A stretch of 64,000 nucleotides of DNA from positions 4,932,501-4,996,500 of the forward strand of contig NZ_OY764327.1 of assembly GCF_963668385.1 (NCBI RefSeq), written 5' to 3'. Every line of letters begins with the position of its first letter. Within the stretch, counting starts at the first letter, position 1. The DNA comes from an uncultured Carboxylicivirga sp. GTDB taxonomy: Bacteria; Bacteroidota; Bacteroidia; Bacteroidales; Marinilabiliaceae. Position numbers and translations under genes: made by a program. A model generated the notes under the pieces. It was given only the letters and a program-made list of their open reading frames with translations, was not told where the DNA came from and did no database searches. Positions 8,740 through 17,329 of the stretch are shown piece by piece.

Positions 8740-9436
8740 TAAGCAATTTTTTAAATTTATTTATTACATAATCCTCAATCTTAAATTCAGCTTGCAATTT
8801 AAAAGTTACATATATATTCTTTTTATTTGCTTTCTTTAAATCATCGAGGATTTCTGATATATTTTTTAATGTTTTATTGTCATAATTTATACGAACTACC
8901 ACCTCTGAAAATTGGGAAATATCAATTATATTTTTCAAAATCTGTACATAAGTTCCTTTTCCATTTTGATTACGAACCTTAAATGGCTCATCTTCTCTAT
9001 TGTAAAATTCTGGTGTAGGTTCTAACAATAAACAAACACCTACATCCTCATCTTCTTGTTTGGTAGAAGCCCAGCTTGTTATAAATTCGTTATGGGTATA
9101 AGTTACTTTACCATGCGCTGGATCTGCCACCCAAACTTTATCCCCCTCTATTTTATAAACAACTACAAAATGCTGCTGATTCCAATGAGCAATAAATGGA
9201 ACCGGATGTTCCTTAACTAACTTATCAAAACCAACATTTACTCCCATGGTTCTGAAACCTATAGCTTCAGCCGCATCACTAATTCCCAACATCGAAACAC
9301 CTTCCCGGGTAATATAGCTATGTTTTCGCAGTGTGTCTAAAGAATGATAACGACCATAATATTTGGATATCATTTGTAGACAAGTTGGACCACAATCCAT
9401 CGTATCTGGTTGGATAATTAATGTAATCTCACTCAT
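8711..9436 (-). CDS. Stand-alone C39 (double-glycine leader) peptidase domain with a novel C-terminal tail
   Basis: Residues 1-145 read like the N-terminal peptidase domain of Bacteroidota C39 ABC exporters: oxyanion Gln9, nucleophile Cys15 (DCGPTCL), His89 (HWNQQHFVVVY) and Asp105 (ADPAHG) are all present, and the segment ends in LLLEPTPEFY. In the usual 700-plus-residue exporter, membrane and ATPase domains follow. Here there is instead an approximately 90-residue charged tail (VVVRINYDNKTLK...YSCNF) with no membrane segment. The family cuts leaders after Gly-Gly in the cytoplasm. The gene overlaps both neighbouring S41 genes (8 bases upstream, 29 downstream). It could be a truncated exporter, but an intact active site and tight coupling argue for function. 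Confidence 0.88.
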   Translation of the reverse strand: MSEITLIIQPDTMDCGPTCLQMISKYYGRYHSLDTLRKHSYITREGVSMLGISDAAEAIGFRTMGVNVGFDKLVKEHPVPFIAHWNQQHFVVVYKIEGDKVWVADPAHGKVTYTHNEFITSWASTKQEDEDVGVCLLLEPTPEFYNREDEPFKVRNQNGKGTYVQILKNIIDISQFSEVVVRINYDNKTLKNISEILDDLKKANKKNIYVTFKLQAEFKIEDYVINKFKKLLNENQYSCNF

Positions 9437-10790
9437 TACCCAACGATTTACTTCTTTGATTTATTAAATCAACTACAAAATTAAACGCATCTTTTTCATT
9501 CACTTGAAAATCTGGCTTAACTCCAGAATTTTCAAATTCTCCAACATCATAAAATTCTTTACAAGAAACATCAAGATATGCATTCATTTTAGGAATCCGA
9601 AGCTGAATAATTTCTCCAAAATCAATTCCCTTACCTCCAGTCTCTTCTCCGATTATTGTTCCTAATTTATAATTCTGAAAAATTCTTACAAACATATCTG
9701 CACTTGAGTAGGTTTGATGGCTGGTTAACAAATAGGTATTACCCTTAAATCCATGCTTTTGAGGCTGTATATCTCCTCCATTAATCTCCTGTATCTCTCC
9801 ATCTTCTAGTTTTAAGTATGGAATTAAAGCCTTGATGAAAAAATAGCTGAATTTACCAAAATAGTCTTTATAAAAAGCTTCCATTTCTGCACTTTTTTTG
9901 ACACTTATTTTCTTATAAGATTTTAATGGTTTATCACTTATATAACTAAGTATATCATCCCCCAGATTCGAATTACCTCCGTCAGCATTTCTAAAATCAA
10001 TTATTAGATCAGATACTCCTTTCTTTTGCATTTGTCTAAAAGAACTTTTCAAAAGTTTTTTAAATGGAATTCCCTTATCATACATAACATACATAGTTAA
10101 AACACCCATTCCATCCTTAATTTCAAAGGTGTAATTATCCTGATCATTATTCATTGTTTGCAAATACTTTATTGAATGAATTTTTTCGTTACGTATTACC
10201 CCATCTCTTAAATACTTTACATTATATACTGAATCCCTCAAGTTATACTTGCTCCATAAAATATGAGGTAAACTACTGAACAAACATTGTAACTGGTATA
10301 TTTCACTTTCGGCACTTACATATTGCTGTTCTTCTTTAATAATTCTTTCAAAAGTCAAACCGTTTACTTCAAGTAGTTCATCACCAAATTTAAGAGGTGA
10401 AGAACTACTATAATTTTTCTTAACAATTACTTTTTCATTTTGATTAACTTCCAATTCAATTGGAAATATTTCTCCATTATTCTGTAAGTGTTTATCCCAA
10501 GCTTCATCAAAAAGGAAGAGTTGCGTATGCCCATCTTTTAATAGTGCAATATTCTTTTGCAGAAGCATACATAGCTTTTGCTCAGTTATCGAATCTGAAA
10601 TTTCTTCTTTTAATAAGTTAATATTTGAATAAAAAGTATCTTTCGGACAATATTTAAAAGCATTAACATGCACTCTTTCTAATGATTGTGTAACAAAATC
10701 AATTGTTTCAATGGCTTGATGTCGATCAACTTTTTGAGCAGAGATGGTAAAAATGTTCATCACTATCAATAACTGTACTATAAATCTCAT
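9429..10790 (-). CDS. S41-family peptidase, exported (module 1)
   Basis: A 453-residue protein with a signal peptide (cleavage near ISAQ, about residue 19). S41 landmarks are DGHTQL at 86-91, a PDZ-like segment (LKFGDELLEVNG, 133-144), IIDFRNADGGNS at 263-274, the nucleophile region QTYSSADMF at 359-367 (Ser362 or Ser363) and GEETGGKG at 381-388. This motif is closer to the classical TxGKG than in its neighbour. It lies 82 bases downstream of the leader-bearing DUF6624-like gene, and its stop overlaps the start of the C39 gene. Two S41 peptidases around a C39 peptidase in one operon is unusual. The substrate is unknown. Confidence 0.87.
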   Translation of the reverse strand: MRFIVQLLIVMNIFTISAQKVDRHQAIETIDFVTQSLERVHVNAFKYCPKDTFYSNINLLKEEISDSITEQKLCMLLQKNIALLKDGHTQLFLFDEAWDKHLQNNGEIFPIELEVNQNEKVIVKKNYSSSSPLKFGDELLEVNGLTFERIIKEEQQYVSAESEIYQLQCLFSSLPHILWSKYNLRDSVYNVKYLRDGVIRNEKIHSIKYLQTMNNDQDNYTFEIKDGMGVLTMYVMYDKGIPFKKLLKSSFRQMQKKGVSDLIIDFRNADGGNSNLGDDILSYISDKPLKSYKKISVKKSAEMEAFYKDYFGKFSYFFIKALIPYLKLEDGEIQEINGGDIQPQKHGFKGNTYLLTSHQTYSSADMFVRIFQNYKLGTIIGEETGGKGIDFGEIIQLRIPKMNAYLDVSCKEFYDVGEFENSGVKPDFQVNEKDAFNFVVDLINQRSKSLGNE

Positions 10791-10872
10791 TGCAATAATA
10801 TTAGTTTGGGATCAAAATATATTAGTTGTTAAACAATACGTAATACAAACCAATACTAATATTTGAAATACG

Positions 10873-11910
10873 TTAATATTTTTCATAACTAACTGTTATT
10901 GAATTACCTTTTCTTTTAATTTGTAAATCTTGTATACTACACATCCCTATATTCTTCCGATTTTTATTATAATATTCCAAGTCTTCCTTTTTAAGGTTTG
11001 ATCCCAAGTAAGGTATTGTATAATATTTTTGCTTCTTATTATAGAAAAACAAATGTCTATCAATTATAGAGGCATAGATATATGGATTAATTCCTCCCGA
11101 TTCTAGAGCTTCAAATAAAATATCACCCATTTCTACGTTTAATGAATCATTATCATTATGAAGCAAAATAAATGTAGCGTTACTAGCTGTTTGTTTGCCT
11201 ACAAGCTTTTCATGGGGAAATCCTACTTCATTTATAATTTCTTTAAGCAGCTTAATATTTAAGCTATCAACATGCTGCCACTCTCCAAAAAGTTGTTTCG
11301 CTTTATCATAGTCTTTTCCCTCATTTAAATTAGGATTATCATGGTAACATTTTTGTAAATATTTTTTGGCACTCATATATTTACTTCCCCTAACTCTTTG
11401 ATCTTCCTTATATATACTATCTATTTGGATCGCTACTTTATTTTTGTTTATCAATTTATATGCTCTTATTATTGAATCACAAACAGATATAAATTTCTTG
11501 TCTCTACCTTTTTTTGCACTACTTCTTGCATTTTTTGCAATATCAATATGAACATAATCAACCTTCTCAAAAGCCTTCTTATAGTAATATACACAACTAT
11601 CAATATTTTTTACCTTTCTGTAATCCTTAGCCTTTGCAATATCTCTGTAATACGACAAATAATTAGATTGTCCGAACCCTTGTTCGCATATCATTAAGAA
11701 TACTATAACACATAAATTTTTCAACAACACCATTTTAACTTTTTTTGTCCACCAATGAAATGTTTTAACATCGCCAGAATAACACGTACAAGTATCACCA
11801 TTTCCAAATTTACCTGATCCAGTTTCCTCTTTCTTTCCTGCCCTAATGCTATTTAAATCTGATATTTGATTCTTTTGAAACTTCTCAATTTTCAATCTTT
11901 CTAATTTCAT
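10873..11910 (-). CDS. Leader-peptide/Sec-signal/DUF6624-like fusion protein (module 1)
   Basis: A 345-residue frame with three parts. Residues 1-25 (MKLERLKIEKFQ...LNSIRAG) resemble the leader of Bacteroidota double-glycine RiPP precursors, with AG in place of GG, and 38-48 (NGDTCTCYSGD) look like a core peptide. An internal Met60 (codon at 11733) begins a full Sec signal (LLKNLCVIVFLMICEQGFGQ). The mature part has TPR-like helices (YYKKAFEK) and then a DUF6624-like domain (EDQRVR at 169-174, LLKEIINEVGFP 221-232, His251, DRHLF 284-288). No stop separates the leader part from the rest. Either one long product is made or two nested products arise from two starts; the same layout recurs at 22655-23626. 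The domain name is from memory of the family pattern. Confidence 0.7.
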   Translation of the reverse strand: MKLERLKIEKFQKNQISDLNSIRAGKKEETGSGKFGNGDTCTCYSGDVKTFHWWTKKVKMVLLKNLCVIVFLMICEQGFGQSNYLSYYRDIAKAKDYRKVKNIDSCVYYYKKAFEKVDYVHIDIAKNARSSAKKGRDKKFISVCDSIIRAYKLINKNKVAIQIDSIYKEDQRVRGSKYMSAKKYLQKCYHDNPNLNEGKDYDKAKQLFGEWQHVDSLNIKLLKEIINEVGFPHEKLVGKQTASNATFILLHNDNDSLNVEMGDILFEALESGGINPYIYASIIDRHLFFYNKKQKYYTIPYLGSNLKKEDLEYYNKNRKNIGMCSIQDLQIKRKGNSITVSYEKY

Positions 11911-11921
11911 TTTATTAGATT

Positions 11922-12038
11922 TTAATCACAACCGCAATTCAACGAATTATCAAAAATTACATTTTTATACTTTACACTACCATCAAACTTAAATACATCC
12001 TTTGAATAATGTATTATTTCATCACCATTACAAATCGT
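11922..12038 (-). pseudogene. C-terminal remnant of a RiPP-like precursor peptide
   Basis: Between two stops the minus strand encodes 38 residues ending NCGCD. The start TICNGDEIIHYSKDVFKF lines up with GNGDTCTCYSGDVKTF of the neighbouring leader-bearing protein (shared N-G-D....Y-S-x-D-V..F). There is no start codon, because the frame opens directly after the TGA that ends the broken HTH gene. It is best read as a peptide-precursor 3' end left after a deletion. It is short and weakly supported on its own; the match to its neighbour is the main argument. Confidence 0.4.
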
Positions 12039-12316
12039 TCAACTTCCTGTTCTTTGCCTCTTTACTCCTTTGACAAAAGCCAGCTCAGAATGACATGACC
12101 TGTCCACTCTATCAAAAGTAGATACTAAATAATAAGACTGATAAGTTTCGGAGTAATAAAATCAGCACCTCTTTCCTTTGGTGCTTTTAGGTAATCGTAA
12201 AGAGTTCTTTCGCTAATTTGTAATTTTTCGGATAACTGACAAGGTGTACCAGTCGCTCTCAGTTTCATTAAAGCAATAATGCGCTCAAAGCGCTCAAGTT
12301 GTTCTATAAACTTCAT
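12039..12316 (-). pseudogene. HTH DNA-binding protein, frameshifted
   Basis: Residues 1-52 (MKFIEQLERFERI... SERTLYDYLKAPKERGADF) match the intact HTH protein at 23697-24023 almost residue for residue. One A is missing relative to that copy in the run near 12159-12162, so the frame leaves after GADF and stops at 12125 (63 codons). Restoring the base gives FYYSETYQSYYLVSTF, as in the intact copy, and then an unrelated tail to TGA at 12039-12041. In the intact form this is a winged/HTH_11-type regulator. Both the shift and the foreign tail suggest decay. Confidence 0.75.
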
Positions 12317-12480
12317 TAAAATTATAAGTTAAGGTTGTATTTAGCATTGCTACCTTTTATAAATAAAAATGATAACAGATACATCTGTTAATTGCAAAAA
12401 CGTTAAAACGTAACATGTATTTTCAAAAAAAATTTACCATAATAAAGTATTAAACTAGTTAAGAGAAGTTTGAGTAGTAA
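12317..12480 (-). promoter_or_regulatory. Module promoter region conserved with 24024-24180
   Basis: The 5' flanks of the two HTH genes are clearly related: both contain TTAATTGCAAAAAC, TTAAAACGTAACATGTATTT, TCAAAAAAAATTTA and AATAAAGTATT in the same order and spacing. The modules therefore share a duplicated control region as well as genes. No exact TAnnTTTG was found. Confidence 0.55.
12374..12389. promoter_or_regulatory. Perfect 16-bp palindrome upstream of the HTH gene (candidate operator)
   Basis: AACAGAT-AC-ATCTGTT lies about 58 bases before the HTH start. Next to it on the minus strand upstream is TTTTTGC, a possible -33 element, so a factor bound here would cover the spacer. The matching site before the second HTH copy (24074-24090) is imperfect. 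A role as autoregulatory operator is inferred. Confidence 0.4.
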
Positions 12481-12488
12481 AAAATAAA

Positions 12489-12996
12489 AGCTGATTGCTG
12501 TTGGCTTATGGATAATAGCTTATTTTAGCTTAATTATTATTCGATAATTTTTAATCGTGAGTTGAAAATTAGAAAAAGACCAACAGTTCTACTCGTTTAA
12601 TTTACGGACTTCGGACTCTTTGCTTCGGGCTTGGTAAAAGCTTCGAACAACCTTTGTTATTGCCGCAGGTAATTATACAATCTCAATAACTTTAATATGT
12701 GCGGCAATGAATAGAACCTTATATTCCCCGGGTTCTTTCGATCCTTCGTCAAGCTCAGGTCTCATTCACACCGGGCTATCAATATTGAACTCTTATGGAG
12801 TTCTCAGTGGACTAAGAATAGCTATTGTTCCAAGCATGCTAATTGCGGACTTTGCGCTTAGGACTTAGGGCTTATATAATCGGAAATTGATAAATCAATA
12901 ATTGGCCAATTGGAAATCGAATAATTGATCATCTTTTATGTTACATAGCACTTACGTACTACGCTGTTACAAACGTCACTCCGTGACGGGCTGCAA
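12489..12996. repeat. Composite repeat A-B-C, copy 2
   Basis: Unit A is here shortened by an internal deletion; ATTCGATAATTTTTAATCGT is shared with 6620-6640. Units B and C (12618-12996) are nearly identical to 6870-7250. It sits downstream of the gene ending at 13137. The remaining bases to 13136 are the same word-like text with no gene. Confidence 0.85.
12945..12994. repeat. Dispersed repeat C, copy 2
   Basis: Core TTACAAAC flanked by AGCACTTACGTACTACGCT and a GTCAC-tcc-GTGAC hairpin. Copy 3 of the same unit closes composite repeat 1 at 7197-7248. Confidence 0.8.
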
Positions 12997-13136
12997 TTAG
13001 CGACTAGAAGCTAGAGGTTAGAATATAGCTGATAGTTTTCCTAATATACCAATTGCCGGACTACGGGCTCTGTGCTTCGGACTTATTAAAAGCTGATGGC
13101 TGCCGGCTTATCGATAAATTAAAAGTTGGTAATCGA

Positions 13137-14111
13137 TTAATCATTATTACCTAACACCAGATAAGCTCCTTTATTAGAATAGGATACTACAAAAGTGGAA
13201 TCAGTGATTATAAATGATGTAATAGGTAAACCTTTTATAGATTCATCTGTATTCTTAATTTTCTTATTAACCGCTAATGATATTATTTCCCAATTATTAG
13301 CGCCTTCTTTCTGATACATTTGCCAAAATGCACTGACATATAGTTTGTCATCGTTACAAAGCAAATGATTGATAAATGTAGTTTGTATTCCTTGTGTAAT
13401 ATCAATCCATTCTTTGTTGCAAGGTAGTTTTTGATGATAGATTCGTTTACCCAACAGATATACGTCATCATTATTTATCACTATTTGATTTATACTCTCT
13501 TTTGCAATACCATTTTTACATGGGTTCCAGTTTTGACCACCATTTTTTGAGTAGTAAACGCCATAGCGCCCTCCTACAAACAAAATACTATCGTTGCCTG
13601 CCATGCAAAATGTTTTATTGGCAGAAGGTAATCCGCTATTACACTTTTGCCATGACGAGCCCCAATTAAGCGAGCGAAAAACTCCATAGCCTGTGCAGGA
13701 GAAAAGTGTATCGTTCTTTAAGTAAATCCGGTTGACTGTTGTTGATCCAAATACTCCACTACCACATATCTGCCAATTGTCGCCATTATCAAACGATCGA
13801 TAAATGTGGGCTTCATCATCAAAATCTTTTATTTGAGTTCCTACCAGAATAACCGAATCATTGGCACAAATAGATGATAATACTTCTGTTTTATTGATTG
13901 GAATATATTTTTTCTTGTCCCAGCTCAAACCATTATCACAAGAAATATATAATTGATTATTCCCCAAAGCAAATAGCTCTTTGGGGGTATTACAAAACGA
14001 TCCATTTATTTCTTTTCGATATTTACCTAAGCAAGGCTTAATTTGTTGGCCATTGCTTGTTGCTACAAATGTGATTAGCAGAAGGGTTAGTATTATTGTT
14101 TTGAAATTCAT
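13137..14111 (-). CDS. Secreted BNR/YCF48-type propeller protein
   Basis: A 324-residue protein with a signal peptide (cleavage after SNGQ, about residue 21). Four Asp-box turns are spaced as propeller blades: CDNGLSWDKK, SFDNGDNWQIC, RSLNWGSSWQKC and SKNGGQNWNPC. Each follows a hydrophobic strand of the type LYISC or VYYS. Such proteins are usually extracellular binding or scaffold proteins; no catalytic set is visible. It is flanked on both sides by composite repeats, so it forms its own transcription unit between module 1 and the OmpA operon. The many Cys residues after the boxes are uncommon. A frame from 13471 to 13283 inside it is a shadow. Confidence 0.78.
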   Translation of the reverse strand: MNFKTIILTLLLITFVATSNGQQIKPCLGKYRKEINGSFCNTPKELFALGNNQLYISCDNGLSWDKKKYIPINKTEVLSSICANDSVILVGTQIKDFDDEAHIYRSFDNGDNWQICGSGVFGSTTVNRIYLKNDTLFSCTGYGVFRSLNWGSSWQKCNSGLPSANKTFCMAGNDSILFVGGRYGVYYSKNGGQNWNPCKNGIAKESINQIVINNDDVYLLGKRIYHQKLPCNKEWIDITQGIQTTFINHLLCNDDKLYVSAFWQMYQKEGANNWEIISLAVNKKIKNTDESIKGLPITSFIITDSTFVVSYSNKGAYLVLGNND

Positions 14112-14410
14112 CAGGGTTCTTTTTATTATGTAAATATATCTTTTTATTGATGATTGTGTTTATTTTTCGAAGGCGTTTTAATCAGACGTCAATAAATCAT
14201 AGCACTTACGTACTATGCTGTTACAAACGTTACTACGTGACTGGCTGCAAGAAGCTACTAGAAGCTAGAGGTTAGAATATAGCTGATAGTTTTCCTGATA
14301 TACTAACTGCCGGACTGCGGACTCTGTGCTTCGGGCTGTAAAAAGCTGATAGCCTGCTTCTGCTCAATACTCAATCAAAAATTGATAATAGCCAATGGGT
14401 AATCGATTAA
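14112..14410. repeat. Repeat C with A-type words, between two transcription units
   Basis: Repeat C lies at 14199-14250 with a preceding CAGACGTCAATAAAT (compare 5814-5828). It is followed by GAAGCTAGAGGTTAG, GCCGGACTGCGGACTC and CAATCAAAAATTGATAATAG up to the stop codon at 14411. No gene is seen. Confidence 0.75.
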
Positions 14411-15109
14411 TTAGTGTATAGCTTTAAATGCAGGATCATATACAACTAACTCCGTCCATTCAATAACATCAGCCAATTTAAAAGTGATGATACTTCCATC
14501 TCTATTATTATAAATCATTTTAATAAAGCCTAGCTTCTCATTAAAATATCCTGTAAATGCTGATTGTGTTTTTCCATTTGTACTTTCAGCTTTAACTAGA
14601 AAGCACATTTGGTTTCCGTATGGAAGAAATGTAAATTCCTTTACATTATTGGTAATTTGAAATTGATATTCTAATACATCGTCTTCGCCCACTCCAAGCT
14701 CTTTTGAAATCCAATTACTACCGGGAGTAAGCGACCAATTCCATTTTGTACCCACCTTAAACGGATACTTGATTTGTGGAAAGGGAGAATATTCCAATAC
14801 TGAAAACTCTTTCATTCGTGGTGGATGAAGCCATACTCTGTTTTTGTTTTCAATAATGCCAGTATTTTTAATCTGTGGATTTAATTCATTTTTATCCTTT
14901 GTCCACATTACAGCATATTGCCATTCTGACGGTGTTTGAAACTCCTTACCTAAACAACCTAAATATAACTTTCCATTGATAGTTGAGCCTTCTTTTTCAA
15001 TGCAGTAATCAAACTCATAAATGAGTTCTTTCTTATAAATCTGGGCTTGTAGAGGTAATGAGCCTAACACCGCAATTATAACCACTAAAAATCCAATTAA
15101 CTTATTCAT
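14411..15109 (-). CDS. Exported protein of unknown function, last gene of the OmpA operon
   Basis: A 232-residue protein with a Sec signal (LIGFLVVIIAVLGSLPLQAQ, cleavage near residue 23). The mature part is beta-rich with an ordered set of Trp/Tyr strands (VGTKWNWSLTPGSNW) and a C-terminal YFNEKLGFIKMIYNNRDG stretch. That stretch resembles the end of DUF3108-like periplasmic proteins, but the match is not enough to assign. It lies 25 bases after the DUF6624-like lipoprotein on the same strand and ends the four-gene operon 18502-14411. Periplasmic location is inferred from the signal alone. Confidence 0.7.
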   Translation of the reverse strand: MNKLIGFLVVIIAVLGSLPLQAQIYKKELIYEFDYCIEKEGSTINGKLYLGCLGKEFQTPSEWQYAVMWTKDKNELNPQIKNTGIIENKNRVWLHPPRMKEFSVLEYSPFPQIKYPFKVGTKWNWSLTPGSNWISKELGVGEDDVLEYQFQITNNVKEFTFLPYGNQMCFLVKAESTNGKTQSAFTGYFNEKLGFIKMIYNNRDGSIITFKLADVIEWTELVVYDPAFKAIH

Positions 15110-15134
15110 CTGTTTTTAATTTATTATGAAAACA

Positions 15135-16064
15135 CTATTCCCATGGCCTAATTTTATCATCATATTTAAGTCCGGTTATATCCAAATGTTCTTTCCAGTT
15201 TCTAAGACCTATTTCTGCCCTCGACGAATCAATCTGATCAATATTAATTAATGGAAAGGCATAACTCCCATCGATATAAGCAAACGAGCATGATCCGTAC
15301 ATCTGTTCCCACTTACCCGATTTAATGCAATCATAATCAACTATACTTGCATACTTATCGGGGTATAAATCACCATTCATTACAGCCTGCTTTAGAATAT
15401 CATAAAAATATACCTTATTGGTATCTGGGTCCATATGACGAAAGAAAACGTCGTTAAAGTTATCTTCATTATCTCCCCACAATAAATCCTCTCCAATAAC
15501 GGAATAGCCAAAGTACCCTTTTTCGTTAATCAATTGCTTTAGTTTCTCAAGTATACGATAATCATTGGTTTTACGTATACTGTCCAAATTTTCAACCTCA
15601 CTTTCTAATAAGCTTCGGTACTTTTGATCTTCTTGTATTAATTCTACAATTTGCTTACGATAAACCGTATCAATACTGGCAAAATATTCCAGTCGTTGAC
15701 TATCATACTTTGGAAAATATTCATCCCAATTATCTCGATATTCCGAATTAATAAGAGAATCGCAACACAGATATTTTTTACTGGCACCAAGCTTTATAGC
15801 CAACTCCATTGTTTCATTAATATCTATCGTATCAAACGATTTAATTTTTATGGAAATCAGTGTTCTCAAATCTCTTAAAAATGGTCGTTCAACCATCTTA
15901 GTGGCTTTCTCATATTGAGCTATAGCCTGCAAAGTATCTCCTTCAAACAAAGAATATTCAGCATTATTTATCATTCTATAATACGATAAATAAATCTGCT
16001 TATCGGGTGAAGAACATTGAATCAAAAACAGAGTTATACATATTATTAAAATACTGTTTTTCAT
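15135..16064 (-). CDS. DUF6624-like lipoprotein without RiPP leader
   Basis: A 309-residue protein with lipobox LIQC (Cys17). It is a paralogue of the two leader-bearing proteins: it shares YLSYYR near the start of the mature chain, TPR-like helices (AIAQYEKATKM), EDQKYR, KLKQLINEKGYFGYSVIG and the C-terminal SSRAEIGL motif (compare SCRATIGM at 22.7 kb). Here the protein begins directly with the lipoprotein signal, which makes it a useful control for the fused architecture. It sits 55 bases downstream of the OmpA-type gene. DUF6624 itself has no defined biochemical role that I know of. Confidence 0.7.
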   Translation of the reverse strand: MKNSILIICITLFLIQCSSPDKQIYLSYYRMINNAEYSLFEGDTLQAIAQYEKATKMVERPFLRDLRTLISIKIKSFDTIDINETMELAIKLGASKKYLCCDSLINSEYRDNWDEYFPKYDSQRLEYFASIDTVYRKQIVELIQEDQKYRSLLESEVENLDSIRKTNDYRILEKLKQLINEKGYFGYSVIGEDLLWGDNEDNFNDVFFRHMDPDTNKVYFYDILKQAVMNGDLYPDKYASIVDYDCIKSGKWEQMYGSCSFAYIDGSYAFPLINIDQIDSSRAEIGLRNWKEHLDITGLKYDDKIRPWE

Positions 16065-16119
16065 TATTATTTTTTTACTTGATATGCTACATTGAATTGA
16101 TACTCTAATCTATTAAACC

Positions 16120-17328
16120 CTATTTTTGATTCAAGGTAAACTCAACTCTGCGATTTTGTGCCCGCCCTTTATTAGTGTTATTATCAGTCACCGGCTTGGT
16201 GCTTCCATAACCTATAAACTGCATACGACTTACATCAATGCCGTTTATTTGCAAATAACTAACAATGGCTTTGGCCCTGTTTTCTGACAATAGTTGATTA
16301 TTGGTTTCGTTTCCTGTATTATCGGTATGTCCGGCTACGGTTAAAAATAAGTCATTGTTCTGCTTCATATAGGTAAGTAACAATTTAAGTGTTGAATAAG
16401 AAGCAGCTTGCAGACTTGCTTTACCGGTATCAAAAAAGATATTATCTAATTTTATTGCTTGCCCTACTTTTACTGCTGAAGCAAATTGATGATATGATCG
16501 CGACTCGTTAAATGGTATTTTACCTACATAAACATCATCGATATAATAAAATGTGTTATTGTAATATGAATAATTAAAATCTCCTTCCAAATATCCTAGT
16601 CCATCCTTGATATAAGTTTGCTCTTCGGGCTCAATATTGTTATCATACAAGCCACGGTTACCAATATCAAAATTGCCAATTGTAATATACTGCTCTCCTC
16701 CTTTGGCTGTATATTCCCCCTTAACCTGAATCCAATTATTCCGGTCGTTTAATTTGGATGTATTGCTATATAGCCGAACAGTATCTTTATCGAAATTAAG
16801 AGATACTCTGTTAAGTGTTTCATATCGATAAGTATCGTTGTAGCGACTATAAAAAGTAAGCGTTTGTTTTTTCGAAATCTCATATTTATCAACTGAGAAG
16901 TAAGTCCCAATATAATCGATATATTTCCAAACATTCCCAAGACGCACCATCATCTCTACCTCATAAATTGAATCTTTCATTAATGGTTCATTCAATTTAC
17001 ACATTAGATAATCGTGATATTTTGGAGCCCAGATGACAGACATATAAATACCTACATACCCTTCACCGGCATAAGCTATTACAGGCTTTTCATTATAAGG
17101 TTTTTGCCCGGGTGGCACTATGCGCCGATAGTTGGTTTGGTAATTATTACAGGCATGAAAATATACAGGCTTACCCCATGGGCTCCACCAATCTTTAACA
17201 AGATCCAGATTACCTGATGAATCCGGACAATCAATATTTTGCTCAAAACCGGGGTTTGGCACCAGATTTTGGCCATCTATGTGCATAGTAACCAAAGCAA
17301 ATATAAATAGCAACTTACATCTCATCAT
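16120..17328 (-). CDS. OmpA-family outer-membrane/peptidoglycan-binding protein
   Basis: I choose the start ATG at 17328 (MMRCKLLFIFALVTM, a signal peptide) because it lies one base after the stop of the upstream gene; a longer frame to 17451 would run through that gene. The product is 402 residues. The N-terminal domain (NLVPNPGFEQNIDCPD...WWSPWGKPVYFHAC) is the jelly-roll type found before OmpA domains in Bacteroidota. The C-terminal OmpA domain shows IFFDTGKASL, GHTDNTG, LSENRAKAIVSYL and GRAQNRRVEF, the residues that hold diaminopimelate of peptidoglycan. It probably anchors surface components made by the same operon to the wall (inference). Confidence 0.88.
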   Translation of the reverse strand: MMRCKLLFIFALVTMHIDGQNLVPNPGFEQNIDCPDSSGNLDLVKDWWSPWGKPVYFHACNNYQTNYRRIVPPGQKPYNEKPVIAYAGEGYVGIYMSVIWAPKYHDYLMCKLNEPLMKDSIYEVEMMVRLGNVWKYIDYIGTYFSVDKYEISKKQTLTFYSRYNDTYRYETLNRVSLNFDKDTVRLYSNTSKLNDRNNWIQVKGEYTAKGGEQYITIGNFDIGNRGLYDNNIEPEEQTYIKDGLGYLEGDFNYSYYNNTFYYIDDVYVGKIPFNESRSYHQFASAVKVGQAIKLDNIFFDTGKASLQAASYSTLKLLLTYMKQNNDLFLTVAGHTDNTGNETNNQLLSENRAKAIVSYLQINGIDVSRMQFIGYGSTKPVTDNNTNKGRAQNRRVEFTLNQK

Positions 17329-17329
17329 G

